This document shows positions 63,748 to 64,000 of a stretch of DNA of 64,000 nucleotides, one piece after another. Numbering within the stretch: position 1 is the first letter of the stretch; the number at the start of each line of letters is the position of its first letter. The DNA is from Enterococcus dongliensis (GTDB lineage: Bacteria > Bacillota > Bacilli > Lactobacillales > Enterococcaceae): positions 1 to 64,000 of the forward strand of contig NZ_BJDQ01000011.1 of assembly GCF_005405225.1 (NCBI RefSeq), read 5' to 3'. The translations under genes were made by a program, and so were the position numbers. The notes under the pieces were generated by a model. That model was not told where the DNA came from, searched no databases, and saw only the letters and a program-made list of their open reading frames with translations.

Positions 63748-64000
63748 TATTATGATTTAGTTTTACAGTAAAAGTAACTGATTGTCAATAAGAAATATTA
63801 GGATGCCTTTAAAATTTTGGAATGCATCAAGAAACCACTAATTCAAGAATAGTAAGTATCCAGAGAACCATTATTAAAAAAACTTTTATAAATCTTTTAA
63901 AGGTTTCCGGATGATTTTCGCGCTAAATTCAAAGGTTTTTTACCTCGCAAAAAGAACTTTAAAAAGATTCATAATAGTCTTTTTGCTATTCTTGCAATGT
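63748..64000. other. Upstream region at the window end
   Basis: The leftward CLC promoter is probably here (TTGACA at 63784-63789 with TAAAAC 18 bases on, or CATAAT at 63752-63757). Beyond it I see no gene. GCAAAAAGA/TCTTTTTGC (about 63948-63989) forms a long-looped hairpin that could end a transcript from beyond the window. Confidence 0.4.

Overview
The window looks like a low-GC Gram-positive chromosome from the Lactobacillales, most probably an Enterococcus. The evidence is the LPQTG-anchored and secreted cell-wall proteins, an H2O2-forming glycerol-3-phosphate oxidase (GlpO) with a glycerol kinase carrying the HPr-phosphorylated histidine, a PTS-dependent dihydroxyacetone kinase, the acetylated diaminopimelate/lysine route, and strong AGGAGG ribosome sites. 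Species cannot be fixed from the sequence. I see no rRNA, tRNA, CRISPR array, complete insertion sequence or prophage; this is mostly ordinary chromosome with a few decayed loci.

Layout. 1-5.2 kb: a large LPXTG surface protein lacking its 5' end, an inverted-repeat-rich gap, and a metallophosphoesterase. 5.2-12.2 kb: an unknown cytosolic protein, then two divergent diaminopimelate operons (dapA-dapB-dapD leftward; N-acetyl-DAP deacetylase-lysA-dapF rightward). 12.6-15.3 kb: two secreted proteins sharing a Tyr/Asn/Pro-rich repeat, one with a phage-type peptidoglycan amidase domain. 15.3-16.8 kb: a GyrI-like protein divergent from a WYL regulator. 17-19.3 kb: a CPG-type heavy-metal ATPase and a CopZ-like chaperone. 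19.4-21 kb: a Cna-B fragment and cysK. 21-27 kb: a DUF2142 membrane protein, an AraC-GyrI regulator, a short Ric/YtfE-like protein, a LysR-controlled acetyltransferase/SDR pair and a VOC protein. 27.2-29 kb: a PfeT-type Fe(II) efflux ATPase. 29.3-35.6 kb: glpO-glpK-glpF-dhaK-dhaL-dhaM. 35.8-40.7 kb: serC-serA-DUF1015 and a MetC-type lyase. 40.9-49 kb: a YbaK-type protein, lipid-linked sugar flippase, AIM24-like protein, orphan ABC ATPase, PepF, alanine dehydrogenase and a small membrane protein. 49-52 kb: tandem Mga-like regulators. 52.3-55.6 kb: HU, a gutted YcgR-type permease beside its intact TIGR03943 partner, a CDF transporter and a small unknown. 56-63.6 kb: a two-domain peptidoglycan hydrolase, OsmC protein, FNT channel, beta-propeller-like protein, C69 dipeptidase and a CLC transporter behind a fluoride riboswitch.

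The most notable signal is regulatory. Three promoters (metal ATPase, CopZ-like protein, Ric-like protein) carry FNR-type palindromes TTGAT-N4-ATCAA, two exact and one with a single mismatch, each followed by a T-run and exactly 22 bases before the -10 hexamer. This predicts one FNR/Flp-family regulon linking metal export to Fe-S/NO-type damage repair. In addition, the SPC-type ATPase has an exact PerR box and the CLC gene has a fluoride riboswitch with an overlapping terminator. Together these give three separately controlled metal/ion stress modules in one window.

Many start codons below were moved inward from the longest reading frame because a good ribosome site sits at the internal start; those choices are inference from the sequence.
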